This document shows, piece by piece, positions 1 through 8,115 of a DNA stretch of 64,000 nucleotides. Each line of letters starts with the position of its first letter. The first letter of the stretch is position 1. The DNA comes from Shewanella gelidimarina (GTDB lineage Bacteria > Pseudomonadota > Gammaproteobacteria > Enterobacterales > Shewanellaceae), in assembly GCF_023283945.1 (NCBI RefSeq), contig NZ_JAKIKW010000017.1, positions 57,841-121,840 on the forward strand, given 5' to 3'. Made by a program: the position numbers and the translations under genes. The notes below the pieces were generated by a model, which made no database searches, was not told the origin of the DNA, and saw only the letters and a program-made list of their open reading frames with translations.

Positions 1-1
1 T

Positions 2-487
2 GACCTAACTGTCAGTGCATTGACTCGTGATATACCGATCGAAGAAAACAAAGATAGTAATTCAATCCCAAATACTTTTGTTCCTGGTCGCAATATTCTA
101 TTTCTCACTCTTGCGGGGATCTATGCCTATCAGCTTGATGCTGACGTCATTATTACTGGCGTATGCGAGACAGACTTCTCTGGTTATCCTGATTGTAGAA
201 ATGAATTTATCAAATCAATGCAAACAGCATTGATGCAGGGAATGGATAGACAATTGGAGATCAGCACGCCTTTAATGTGGCTTGATAAAGCCGAAACTTG
301 GGCTCTCGCTGACAAATACGATAGTCTAGAGTTAGTTCGCCAGCAAACCTTAACCTGCTATAACGGCCTTAAAGGTGATGGCTGTGGTACCTGCCCTGCG
401 TGTTTATTACGTCAACGCGGCTTAGATGAATATTTAGCAAACCCAAAAGATATTCAAGCGCAATTAGCGGTTAAATGCACCAAATAA
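2..487 (+). CDS. queC: 7-cyano-7-deazaguanine synthase (3' part)
   Basis: QueC converts 7-carboxy-7-deazaguanine to preQ0, using ATP and ammonia, in cytosolic queuosine synthesis. The start lies before the window: the frame is open from base 2 and reads into the conserved LTRD segment. The stretches [23 protein letters not shown] and KAETWALAD match E. coli QueC closely. The C-terminal zinc site is visible as [14 protein letters not shown], giving four cysteines. The last 13 bases overlap the first ATG of the rhombosortase gene, so the two are probably co-transcribed. The N-terminal PP-loop ATP-binding motif is outside the window. Confidence 0.95.
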   Translation, partial: DLTVSALTRDIPIEENKDSNSIPNTFVPGRNILFLTLAGIYAYQLDADVIITGVCETDFSGYPDCRNEFIKSMQTALMQGMDRQLEISTPLMWLDKAETWALADKYDSLELVRQQTLTCYNGLKGDGCGTCPACLLRQRGLDEYLANPKDIQAQLAVKCTK

Positions 488-1065
488 CGACAATGGTAAA
501 AAGCCCTTACGCCGTGGCTGCCATTATTAGCATCATTTGCATTGCTCTTTTTTATTTAGGCTTAGATGATCTTTTAGCCTATCGGCGTGATCTGATTTTT
601 GATGGCCAGTGGTGGCGATTGTTAACCGGGAACTTTCTTCACACCAACGCCTGGCATTTGTTCATGAACTTGGCCGGTTTATGGGTGATACTGTTATTAC
701 ATGAGCAACATTACCGCGCCAGATCGCTCGCGGTCATCATCATCGTCGTCGCTTTAAGTTTAATGCAAGGTGTTGGGCTGTTACTGTTTTTTCCTGAGAC
801 TAAAGGCTATGTCGGCCTCAGTGGCATGCTGCACGGATTATTTGTTTATGGTGCAGTGCTTGATATCACTAAAGGATTGAAAACAGGTTACTTGCTTACA
901 CTAGGGGTGATTTTAAAAGTTATCTATGAACAAACATACGGTGCCAGTAGCGAAGTAACAGCGCTTATCGGCGCGAGAGTGGCAACTGAAGCACATTTTG
1001 TCGGGCTTGTTAGCGGCTTTATCTGTTTAGGCTCAGTATATGCCGTCAGGAAGTTAAAAAAATAG
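475..1065 (+). CDS. rrtA: Rhombosortase (rhomboid-family membrane serine protease)
   Basis: This 196-residue integral membrane protein has about six hydrophobic segments. It carries the rhomboid catalytic Ser in GLSGMLHG (Ser116) and a His in EAHFVG (His174), plus an [13 protein letters not shown] segment typical of rhomboid helix 2. The GLSG-x-LHG form of the motif and the short length point to rhombosortases, which process proteins ending in a GlyGly-CTERM tail, rather than to GlpG. No GlyGly-CTERM substrate is encoded in this window. The start at 475 overlaps queC by 13 bases; ATG 493 is an alternative start. The stop codon lies inside the following terminator hairpin. Confidence 0.85.
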   Translation: MHQITTMVKSPYAVAAIISIICIALFYLGLDDLLAYRRDLIFDGQWWRLLTGNFLHTNAWHLFMNLAGLWVILLLHEQHYRARSLAVIIIVVALSLMQGVGLLLFFPETKGYVGLSGMLHGLFVYGAVLDITKGLKTGYLLTLGVILKVIYEQTYGASSEVTALIGARVATEAHFVGLVSGFICLGSVYAVRKLKK

Positions 1066-1084
1066 GGACTAGGTCCCTATTTTT
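1056..1084 (+). terminator. Rho-independent terminator after rrtA
   Basis: A perfect 8-bp stem (1062-1069 with 1073-1080) has a 3-base TAG loop, A-rich sequence on the left and TTTTT on the right. The rrtA stop codon sits in the 5' arm. The A/T-rich flanks on both sides would let it act on uvrB transcripts from the other strand as well. Confidence 0.85.
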
Positions 1085-1111
1085 CATTCTCTATATCATT
1101 ACGGTTCATGA

Positions 1112-3112
1112 CTAGGCTTTTATAAACTGCTCTCGTAATTGACCCACTCGATCTCTTACCGCTGCAGCTTCTTCAAATTCAAGATTCTTAGCATGCTCGT
1201 GCATCTGCTTCTCAAGCTTATCGATCTCGTGGCTAATATCTGCAGGTTTAACCAGATAGTCAGCGCCCTGCTCTGCTACCTTGCGCGAGTTACCATACTG
1301 CTTACTATCACCCACATCCATAATATCGGTAATACGCTTAATAACACCTCTAGGGGTAATACCATTATCAAGATTGTACTGGTGTTGCATCACTCTGCGG
1401 CGATTGGTTTCGGTAATCGCTTTATCCATAGACTTGGTAATGCGGTCACCGTAAAGAATGACTTTACCATTCACATTACGTGCAGCACGGCCAATCGTTT
1501 GGATAAGTGAACGCTCTGAGCGCAAAAAGCCCTCTTTATCAGCATCGAGAATACACACTAATGACACTTCAGGCATGTCTAAGCCTTCACGAAGTAAGTT
1601 AATACCAATCAGCACATCGAACACGCCGAGTCTGAGATCTCTGATGATTTCAACTCGCTCAACGGTATCGATATCCGAATGCAGATATCTGACTTTGACT
1701 CCATGTTCATCTAAATACTCAGATAGATCTTCAGACATTCTTTTGGTTAATGTTGTCACTAGCACTCGTTCGTTAACCGCCACTCGCTTAGCAATTTCTG
1801 AGAGTAGATCGTCAATCTGAGTCCCTACCGGCCTAACTTCAATCTCCGGATCCAACAAGCCTGTCGGCCGCACGACTTGCTGAGCAATTTCACCGTCTGA
1901 TTTATTAATTTCATAATCACTCGGCGTAGCTGATACAAAAATGCTCTGTGGCATTAAGGCTTCAAACTCTTCAAACTTTAACGGACGATTATCGAGTGCA
2001 GACGGTAAGCGAAAGCCATATTCAACAAGGTTCATCTTGCGAGAACGATCACCTTTGTACATCGCCCCAATTTGTGGAACGGTCACGTGAGACTCATCGA
2101 TAATTAATAAACCATCTTTGGGTAAGTAATCGAGCAAGGTCGGTGGCCCATCGCCCGAAGCTCGTCCCGATAGATAGCGTGAGTAGTTTTCGATCCCCGA
2201 GCAATATCCGAGCTCAGTCATCATCTCAATATCATATTGAACGCGCTCGGTAATGCGTTGCTCTTCAATCAGCTTATTGAGTTCCAGTAGCTGCTTCTTA
2301 CGGTCTCTTAACTCTTCTTTGATGTATTCTGTTGCGGCGAGTATCGATTCACGCGGCGTAACATAGTGACTCTTAGGGTATACGGTAATACGGGCAATAC
2401 GCTTAACAATGTGGCCCGTTAACGGATCAAACAGGCTCAGTCGCTCAATTTCATCATCAAAAAGCTCTACTCTAATGGCATGTTTATCGGAATCGGCAGG
2501 GAAAACGTCAATAACCTCGCCGCGAACACGGTAAGTACCGCGCTGAAGATCGATATCATTGCGCTTATATTGCAATTCACTGAGTCGTTTCAGCATATCG
2601 CGCTGTTCCATTATCCCACCTTCTCGAAGGTGCAATAACATTTTCATATATGCCTTTGGATCTCCCAAACCATAAATGGCAGAGACAGAGGCAATCAGCA
2701 CCACATCTTTACGCTCAAGTAGCGCCTTAGTTGCCGACAAACGCATCTGTTCAATGTGTGCGTTAACCGAAGCATCCTTTTCGATAAAGGTACCGGTAGA
2801 GGGAACATAAGCCTCAGGCTGGTAATAGTCATAGTAAGAGACAAAGTACTCAACGGCATTATGTGGAAAGAACTCTTTCATCTCACCATAGAGTTGAGCT
2901 GCCAGTGTCTTGTTGGGTGCCATGATAATAGTCGGTCGAGACATTTGTTCTATCACATTGGCGATAGTAAACGTTTTTCCTGAGCCCGTTACACCTAATA
3001 AGGTTTGACTGGCAACCCCAGACTCGAGTCCATCGACAAGCTGTTTAATTGCCGTAGGTTGATCGCCCGCAGGTTGGTATTGCGATTCCAATTGAAATAC
3101 AGATTCAGACAC
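1112..3112 (-). CDS. uvrB: Excinuclease ABC subunit B
   Basis: UvrB is the DNA-helicase-like damage-verification subunit of UvrABC nucleotide excision repair. It has Walker A GVTGSGKT (residues 40-47), the beta-hairpin segment [10 protein letters not shown], a DESH Walker B, the motif V/VI region [12 protein letters not shown] and a C-terminal UVR domain (about residues 630-666) that contacts UvrA/UvrC. The chosen start is GTG 3112: it gives 666 residues, aligns with family N-termini (SESVFQLES...) and has a GAGGAAG ribosome-binding site 9 bases upstream. In-frame ATGs at 3145 and 3130 would add 11 or 6 residues. It converges on rrtA and stands alone. I could not find a convincing LexA box upstream. 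Confidence 0.95.
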   Translation of the reverse strand: MSESVFQLESQYQPAGDQPTAIKQLVDGLESGVASQTLLGVTGSGKTFTIANVIEQMSRPTIIMAPNKTLAAQLYGEMKEFFPHNAVEYFVSYYDYYQPEAYVPSTGTFIEKDASVNAHIEQMRLSATKALLERKDVVLIASVSAIYGLGDPKAYMKMLLHLREGGIMEQRDMLKRLSELQYKRNDIDLQRGTYRVRGEVIDVFPADSDKHAIRVELFDDEIERLSLFDPLTGHIVKRIARITVYPKSHYVTPRESILAATEYIKEELRDRKKQLLELNKLIEEQRITERVQYDIEMMTELGYCSGIENYSRYLSGRASGDGPPTLLDYLPKDGLLIIDESHVTVPQIGAMYKGDRSRKMNLVEYGFRLPSALDNRPLKFEEFEALMPQSIFVSATPSDYEINKSDGEIAQQVVRPTGLLDPEIEVRPVGTQIDDLLSEIAKRVAVNERVLVTTLTKRMSEDLSEYLDEHGVKVRYLHSDIDTVERVEIIRDLRLGVFDVLIGINLLREGLDMPEVSLVCILDADKEGFLRSERSLIQTIGRAARNVNGKVILYGDRITKSMDKAITETNRRRVMQHQYNLDNGITPRGVIKRITDIMDVGDSKQYGNSRKVAEQGADYLVKPADISHEIDKLEKQMHEHAKNLEFEEAAAVRDRVGQLREQFIKA

Positions 3113-4046
3113 TAGGTTATGCTTCCTCATTTTACTTGGGCGCATTTTACCCTATTTAACACTAAGATGGCATGAACCGTAAAATTATCACCAATACAGA
3201 AGATTCAAATATAGAGGTGACAGCAGAGGTAATAGCTAGATATACGGCGATCCAAAATGAGTCCCGTACATAGCCTTCACAACAATAGCATTGATATCAT
3301 GAGCGTTTAAGGCTAGTTCAACGACATACGGGCTACTTTTCCACCTTTAATCCAATGTAACGAATATCGACCACCACAACGTTTATAAGCATTGCTTTAT
3401 ATTAGGAGAATGGGCTTAGCAACATGTTCTTCTTACTAAACGTCTCTACACCCATGTTATTACCGTTTATGATTAATCATATGAAAGTTTGTGACAAGAT
3501 AACAATCAAGTACTTAGCAAAGTAATTAGGCTACAACGGCCTAGAACAGGCACTTTAATTCACAATTAGGCCACAATAAGCGGTTACAATTTGGCAACAC
3601 CCCCTGAATAGCAAAAAATTAACTGTTGATTTTTACATCAGTCTGTTTTTAAACAATAAAAAAAAAACTCAACAAATTTGCTCATTTTAAGCTCAAGCCC
3701 CTATTCATAGGCTTTAGCAACCGATTTTTTCACTTAACCCACAGGCTTATCCACAGATTTAGTGGATAACTCACTCTAGCCTTGTTATAGCGGGACTTTT
3801 AACCAATACTGCTACTGAAGCATTATGTAGCAAGATTTTGTAATTTTATTACATATGAAGTTCTCGTACTCTTCTATTTGAAGCATTGTTTTTATCAATA
3901 TACTTTGAAAGTAATCGAAAACTACGATTAACTCATTCACTTGCGTTCTAGCTGTTCAGTTAATGACAAATATGGTGCATTCGTCACCATGATGCACATT
4001 TGATGAACACTTAACCGCATAAATTCACTTTTTTCCCATTGTTGAG
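3113..4046. other. Long intergenic stretch, no gene seen
   Basis: About 0.93 kb between uvrB and the tRNA array holds no credible reading frame. It is AT-rich, with an A-run at about 3655-3667 and a DnaA-box-like inverted pair at 3747-3769. The uvrB promoter must lie near its left end and that of the tRNA array at its right end. No RNA family was recognised by eye. Confidence 0.6.
3747..3769. promoter_or_regulatory. Inverted pair of DnaA-box-like 9-mers
   Basis: TTATCCACA at 3747-3755 is identical to the consensus DnaA box. Seven bases past its first 8 bases, GTGGATAA at 3762-3769 completes an exact 8-bp inverted repeat, so the second site read on the minus strand is TTATCCACT (8 of 9). DnaA binding is inferred from the sequence only. 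There is no replication gene nearby and no cluster of further boxes, so an origin is unlikely. Confidence 0.45.
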
Positions 4047-4075
4047 TTGACTCAGTAGTAAGAGCCATTTAATAT
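4047..4075 (+). promoter_or_regulatory. Sigma70 promoter of the tRNA-Asn array
   Basis: The -35 box TTGACT (4047-4052) is separated by exactly 17 bases from the -10 box TAATAT (4070-4075). A GC-rich discriminator (GCGCTCC, 4076-4082) follows, as is usual for stringently controlled stable-RNA promoters. The first tRNA begins 36 bases after the -10 box. Confidence 0.8.
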
Positions 4076-4110
4076 GCGCTCCGTCTTCAACGAGACGTAA
4101 CTTAAACGAT

Positions 4111-4186
4111 TCCCCTGTAGTTCAGTTGGTAGAACGGCGGACTGTTAATCCGTATGTCACTGGTTCGAGTCCAGTCTGGGGAGCCA
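4111..4186 (+). tRNA. tRNA-Asn(GTT), copy 1
   Basis: This 76-base tRNA has its CCA end encoded, a GTT anticodon in ACTGTTAAT and TTCGAGT in the T loop. The acceptor stem has a T-T mismatch at 6-67. A 10-bp inverted repeat, TAACTTAAAC at 4098-4107 and GTTTAAGTTA at 4189-4198, brackets this copy only. Confidence 0.97.
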
Positions 4187-4232
4187 AAGTTTAAGTTAAT
4201 CAGATATTTATCTGGTAATGTAAAAGAGCAAT

Positions 4233-4308
4233 TCCCCTGTAGTTCAGTTGGTAGAACGGCGGACTGTTAATCCGTATGTCACTGGTTCGAGTCCAGTCCG
4301 GGGAGCCA
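4233..4308 (+). tRNA. tRNA-Asn(GTT), copy 2
   Basis: It is identical to copy 1 except C instead of T at position 67, giving a T-C mismatch at 6-67. CCA is encoded. A 46-base spacer from copy 1 contains a short CAGATA/TATCTG hairpin. Confidence 0.97.
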
Positions 4309-4345
4309 CTTTTATATAACCGTTAAATATTGGTAAAAATGCAAT

Positions 4346-4421
4346 TCCCCTGTAGTTCAGTTGGTAGAACGGCGGACTGTTAATCCGTATGTCACTGGTT
4401 CGAGTCCAGTCCGGGGAGCCA
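4346..4421 (+). tRNA. tRNA-Asn(GTT), copy 3
   Basis: It is identical in sequence to copy 2, with CCA encoded. The 37-base spacer before it is AT-rich and unrelated to the other spacers except for the last few bases before the tRNA. Confidence 0.97.
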
Positions 4422-4455
4422 CATTTTTATCAGCGTAAAAGAAGTAAAATGCGAT

Positions 4456-4531
4456 TCCCCTGTAGTTCAGTTGGTAGAACGGCGGACTGTTAATCCGTAT
4501 GTCACTGGTTCGAGTCCAGTCCGGGGAGCCA
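4456..4531 (+). tRNA. tRNA-Asn(GTT), copy 4
   Basis: It is identical to copy 2, with CCA encoded and a 34-base AT-rich spacer before it. Confidence 0.97.
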
Positions 4532-4563
4532 ACATTTTATTTAAGATTTAGATTTAAAGCGAT

Positions 4564-4639
4564 TCCCCTGTAGTTCAGTTGGTAGAACGGCGGACTGTTA
4601 ATCCGTATGTCACTGGTTCGAGTCCAGTCCGGGGAGCCA
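4564..4639 (+). tRNA. tRNA-Asn(GTT), copy 5
   Basis: It is identical to copy 2, with CCA encoded and a 32-base AT-rich spacer before it. Confidence 0.97.
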
Positions 4640-4675
4640 ATTTAAAGATACATCAGATATAGGTAGTACTGTGAT

Positions 4676-4751
4676 TCCCCTGTAGTTCAGTTGGTAGAAC
4701 GGCGGACTGTTAATCCGTATGTCACTGGTTCGAGTCCAGTCTGGGGAGCCA
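4676..4751 (+). tRNA. tRNA-Asn(GTT), copy 6
   Basis: It is identical to copy 1, with T at position 67. The two outer copies therefore share one variant and the four inner copies the other. No clear Rho-independent terminator follows before the csrD-like gene. Confidence 0.97.
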
Positions 4752-4933
4752 ACCTTATCTAATTTAATCTCTGCTTTACCAATACAAGCCTCTCGCTAAT
4801 CAAGAAATATCGTTCAAATAAAACACTCCTCAAACAAAGCAACTGATATTCAATCTAAAACCTGTTTATAATGCCCATAGTGATACACCTTTTTAGAACA
4901 ATTTTGTCTTCTATGATTGTGAATGGACTCATT

Positions 4934-6850
4934 ATGACCAGCTTCAGATACTCTCAACTGTTTTTAGTGTTCGTTTTCTGCGGACTCACCTACATTACCT
5001 ATTCAATCAATCAAACTAATTTTGCCCATAGTCGCGAGCAAGAACTCACCAAATATACAGCAAGTATTGCGACCCAAAGCAATTGGCAAGGTAATGGCAA
5101 GGCGTTATACCAACATTTGACGACGAGTTTTAATTTTCAGTTCTTCCAATACATCGACACCAATGACAGTGACAATAGCTTCACTCACGGCAAGTTACTT
5201 GCTGAGAGTAAAAGTATTATTCAAAATATCTATCAGATTGACATCCCGTTAACCCGAACACTCGCTAATGGGCGATTGCAGGTCAAGCTTGCCATAGACA
5301 AAGAGCTCACTGCGGTATCCAATCGATTTGAATATCAACTGCTGTTAATTTGGGGCACGTTCCTACTCATCAGTGTTTTTAATTTATTGCTTGCGGCACT
5401 CCACGCTAAAAAATTGCGCTACAGTTGCAAAATAATCGATGACTTACCCAACTTTACTTTCCATGCGATTCAAAAATCTAAATTAAAGGGAGAGTTCACT
5501 CCATTAGCAAAAGTGCTTGAGTCATGCCAAAGCAATTTAAAAGCTAGAGTGGATGAGTTCAATCAAGCTCATGAAAAACTGATTAGAACAGCGTTTCAGG
5601 ATCCGATTACAGGTTTTGGTACACGCGCTAAATTCACAGAAAAGTTAAATGAAATCTGTTTGCCTAACAGCCAGCAATTGGGTGTATTGGCTATGGTTAG
5701 AGCTACTGAACTTGGCGCAATAAATCAGTTACATGGGCGTGAAGCGGGTGATGATTATTTAACACGCATAGCCAACCACATCAGAAAGTCTTTGGTTAAA
5801 TCACCTAATGCTTATTTTTATCGCATATCGACTGCTGATTTTGCACTCATATTACCCGACATATCCTTAAAAGATGGCACCACAATCATAGAACAGCTTA
5901 AGGTTGCCTTTGATGAGTACCAACTGAATTTGGGCACTGATTCAGTTGCTTACATTGGCTTATGCCCCTACCTGCAAGGTTGTGATCCCGTGTCATTAAT
6001 GACATTGGCCGATACTGCCGTCAGTATTGCTCAAACACTTGGCCCAAATAGTTTTCATGTACAGCAGAAGCTGACGGGTGATGAACTGTTTGGCGATAGC
6101 CGTTGGAAAATCGCAATCGACGACATTCTAAAACGGAAAGCGATAAAATTTTACGCTCAGCCAATTCGTCCCTGCCGAACTAATATTGAGTCTTACCGAG
6201 AGCTTTTGTCTCGCTTTTACAACGACCAAGGTAAATTCTTACCCACTACCACAGTTATCGCGATGGCAGAGCGCCATGGCATGAGTGAAGAACTTGATAA
6301 ATTAGTGATATTAAAAACCCTGAGCATGCTCATTAATATGCCTTCGCTTACGGGTCTATTTGGGATCAATATCAGCTCATCATCCGCAAACCAAGAAAGC
6401 TTTGTCGCTTGGCTCAAAAATATTTTGGTTCGCCAACGACACTTGGCCGCTAGACTCGTTTTTGAGGTCAGTGAATCAGGGATGCAAACCAACTTATCTG
6501 CGACGTATCATTTCATCAATGAAGTGCATAGTGTTGGCGCTCGGGTATCGATTGAAAGGTTTGGTCTCGGCTTTACCTCTTTCAAGTTCTTTAAAGATGT
6601 GCGCCCAGACTTTATCAAGCTAGATGGCAGTTATACTCAAGGTATTATTTCAGACACTCATAATCAGTTTTTTGTGAAAATGATTATTGATATAGCAAGA
6701 AAACTGATGATTAAAGTGATTGCGACCAGCGTCGAAAATCAACAAGAAAAATTGGCCATGGAGCAACTACTACTCGATGGCCTTCAAGGCTACTATATTG
6801 CGAAGCCAACGCCTTTAATCACCGTAAGTAAGAGCGAAAATTTGAAATAG
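4934..6850 (+). CDS. csrD: Degenerate GGDEF/EAL membrane protein, CsrD-like
   Basis: This 638-residue protein (from ATG 4934, with GGA 7 bases upstream; ATG 4871 is a longer option) has membrane segments at about 7-25 and 136-157 around a periplasmic loop, then a GGDEF-like and an EAL-like domain. GGDEF reads STADF (299-303). The EAL triplet reads REL (422-424), and the metal-binding DDFGTG loop reads ERFGLG (541-546), so both cyclase and phosphodiesterase activity are probably lost. This layout is that of CsrD/MshH, which in E. coli directs RNase E decay of the CsrB/C RNAs. The CsrD role is inferred from architecture and dead motifs. A catalytically silent c-di-GMP sensor is the alternative. 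Confidence 0.72.
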   Translation: MTSFRYSQLFLVFVFCGLTYITYSINQTNFAHSREQELTKYTASIATQSNWQGNGKALYQHLTTSFNFQFFQYIDTNDSDNSFTHGKLLAESKSIIQNIYQIDIPLTRTLANGRLQVKLAIDKELTAVSNRFEYQLLLIWGTFLLISVFNLLLAALHAKKLRYSCKIIDDLPNFTFHAIQKSKLKGEFTPLAKVLESCQSNLKARVDEFNQAHEKLIRTAFQDPITGFGTRAKFTEKLNEICLPNSQQLGVLAMVRATELGAINQLHGREAGDDYLTRIANHIRKSLVKSPNAYFYRISTADFALILPDISLKDGTTIIEQLKVAFDEYQLNLGTDSVAYIGLCPYLQGCDPVSLMTLADTAVSIAQTLGPNSFHVQQKLTGDELFGDSRWKIAIDDILKRKAIKFYAQPIRPCRTNIESYRELLSRFYNDQGKFLPTTTVIAMAERHGMSEELDKLVILKTLSMLINMPSLTGLFGINISSSSANQESFVAWLKNILVRQRHLAARLVFEVSESGMQTNLSATYHFINEVHSVGARVSIERFGLGFTSFKFFKDVRPDFIKLDGSYTQGIISDTHNQFFVKMIIDIARKLMIKVIATSVENQQEKLAMEQLLLDGLQGYYIAKPTPLITVSKSENLK

Positions 6851-6964
6851 TGCGTTAATTTCACCCACAAGAAATCAAATTTATTTGTCCTTGTTTTCTT
6901 TGTGTTGTTTATAGCGTCGGAAAAGCCGATAATAGCCCCAAGATTGTCTAAAAAATGAATTGAG

Positions 6965-7543
6965 ATGAGTGAATATCTCCTATTGTTGGTCGGCACAGTG
7001 CTGGTCAATAACTTTGTGTTAGTAAAATTCCTAGGTTTATGCCCTTTTATGGGGGTATCCAGCAAACTTGAGTCTGCTATTGGTATGTCCATGGCGACCA
7101 CATTTGTGTTGACGCTCGCGTCTATTCTCAGCTATCTGGTAAACCAATACCTGCTATTACCTTTTGATCTCGGTTACTTGAGGACAATGAGCTTTATTTT
7201 AGTTATCGCCGTGGTTGTTCAATTTACCGAAATGTTAGTCCAAAAAACCAGTGCCTCATTACATCGCGCGTTAGGTATTTACTTACCCTTGATCACCACA
7301 AACTGCGCAGTACTCGGTGTTGCCCTGCTCAATATCAACGAAGACCATAATTTTTTTGAGTCTGCCATATTCGGTTTCGGGGCAGCGGTTGGATTTTCGT
7401 TAGTCTTAATCCTATTTTCAGCAATGCGTGAACGACTCGCAGCAGCAGATATACCCGCCCCGTTTCAAGGCGGCGCTATCGCAATGGTAACCGCGGGTCT
7501 TATGTCCCTTGCATTTATGGGCTTTACAGGGTTGGTTAAATAA
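6965..7543 (+). CDS. rsxA: Rsx/Rnf electron transport complex subunit A
   Basis: This six-helix inner-membrane subunit of the Rnf/Rsx complex has 192 residues, the usual length. It opens with the conserved [18 protein letters not shown] segment and contains ITTNCAVLG in the middle, which in the family holds the cysteine shared with RsxE at the membrane Fe-S site. It is the first gene of rsxABCDGE. RsxB follows after 2 bases. Rsx uses ion-motive force to push electrons uphill; in E. coli it keeps SoxR reduced. Confidence 0.96.
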   Translation: MSEYLLLLVGTVLVNNFVLVKFLGLCPFMGVSSKLESAIGMSMATTFVLTLASILSYLVNQYLLLPFDLGYLRTMSFILVIAVVVQFTEMLVQKTSASLHRALGIYLPLITTNCAVLGVALLNINEDHNFFESAIFGFGAAVGFSLVLILFSAMRERLAAADIPAPFQGGAIAMVTAGLMSLAFMGFTGLVK

Positions 7544-7545
7544 AC

Positions 7546-8115
7546 ATGTCAGGTATTGTCATTGCTGTTGTTGTTCTCACAATACTCGCACTTGTCTTTG
7601 GTATTTTACTGGGATTTGCTGCTGAAAAATTTAAAGTTGAAGGAGATCCGCTTGCAGAGCAAGTGGAAGCATTACTGCCCCAAACACAATGTGGTCAATG
7701 TGGGTATCCGGGTTGCAAGCCTTATGCTGACGCTATTGCCAATGGTGATAAGATCAATAAATGCCCCCCCGGTGGTAATGCCACTATGGAGAAGATTGCT
7801 GATCTCCTTGGCGTAGATCCTGAACCTCTCAACGCCACAGAGGAAGTCCAGGAAAAAAAAGTCGCCTATATACGTGAAGACGAATGCATAGGGTGTACTA
7901 AATGCATTCAAGCTTGCCCTGTAGATGCCATTTTAGGGTCAGGAAAGTTGATGCATACTGTCATTATCGATTACTGCACGGGTTGCGATTTATGCGTTGC
8001 TCCCTGCCCTGTAGATTGTATTGATATGCTTCCTATCGAACAAACAACTAAGACCTGGGATTGGCAGTTAAATGCGATTCCAGTGACACAAGTGCAAGAG
8101 GATCCGCAGTGCTAA
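7546..8115 (+). CDS. rsxB: Rsx/Rnf complex ferredoxin subunit B
   Basis: This 189-residue protein has an N-terminal membrane anchor (about 2-24) and a four-cysteine cluster motif CGQCGYPGC...KCPPG (about 49-75). Two ferredoxin-type 4Fe-4S motifs follow: [14 protein letters not shown] and [14 protein letters not shown]. It carries electrons between RsxC and the membrane subunits. RsxC starts 7 bases before its stop codon, so the two are translationally coupled. Confidence 0.96.
   Translation: MSGIVIAVVVLTILALVFGILLGFAAEKFKVEGDPLAEQVEALLPQTQCGQCGYPGCKPYADAIANGDKINKCPPGGNATMEKIADLLGVDPEPLNATEEVQEKKVAYIREDECIGCTKCIQACPVDAILGSGKLMHTVIIDYCTGCDLCVAPCPVDCIDMLPIEQTTKTWDWQLNAIPVTQVQEDPQC

Noticed and set aside
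3146..3300. LexA box upstream of uvrB
   Set aside because: No CTGT-N8-ACAG match was found by eye; ACAG at 3196 lacks the partner half at the right spacing.
3747..3769. Chromosomal origin
   Set aside because: Only two boxes, no dnaA, dnaN, gidA/mioC or AT-rich 13-mers in the usual arrangement.
4111..4751. Regularly spaced identical units with variable spacers, like a CRISPR array
   Set aside because: The unit is a complete 76-base tRNA-Asn with anticodon and CCA; spacers are AT-rich and of unequal length.
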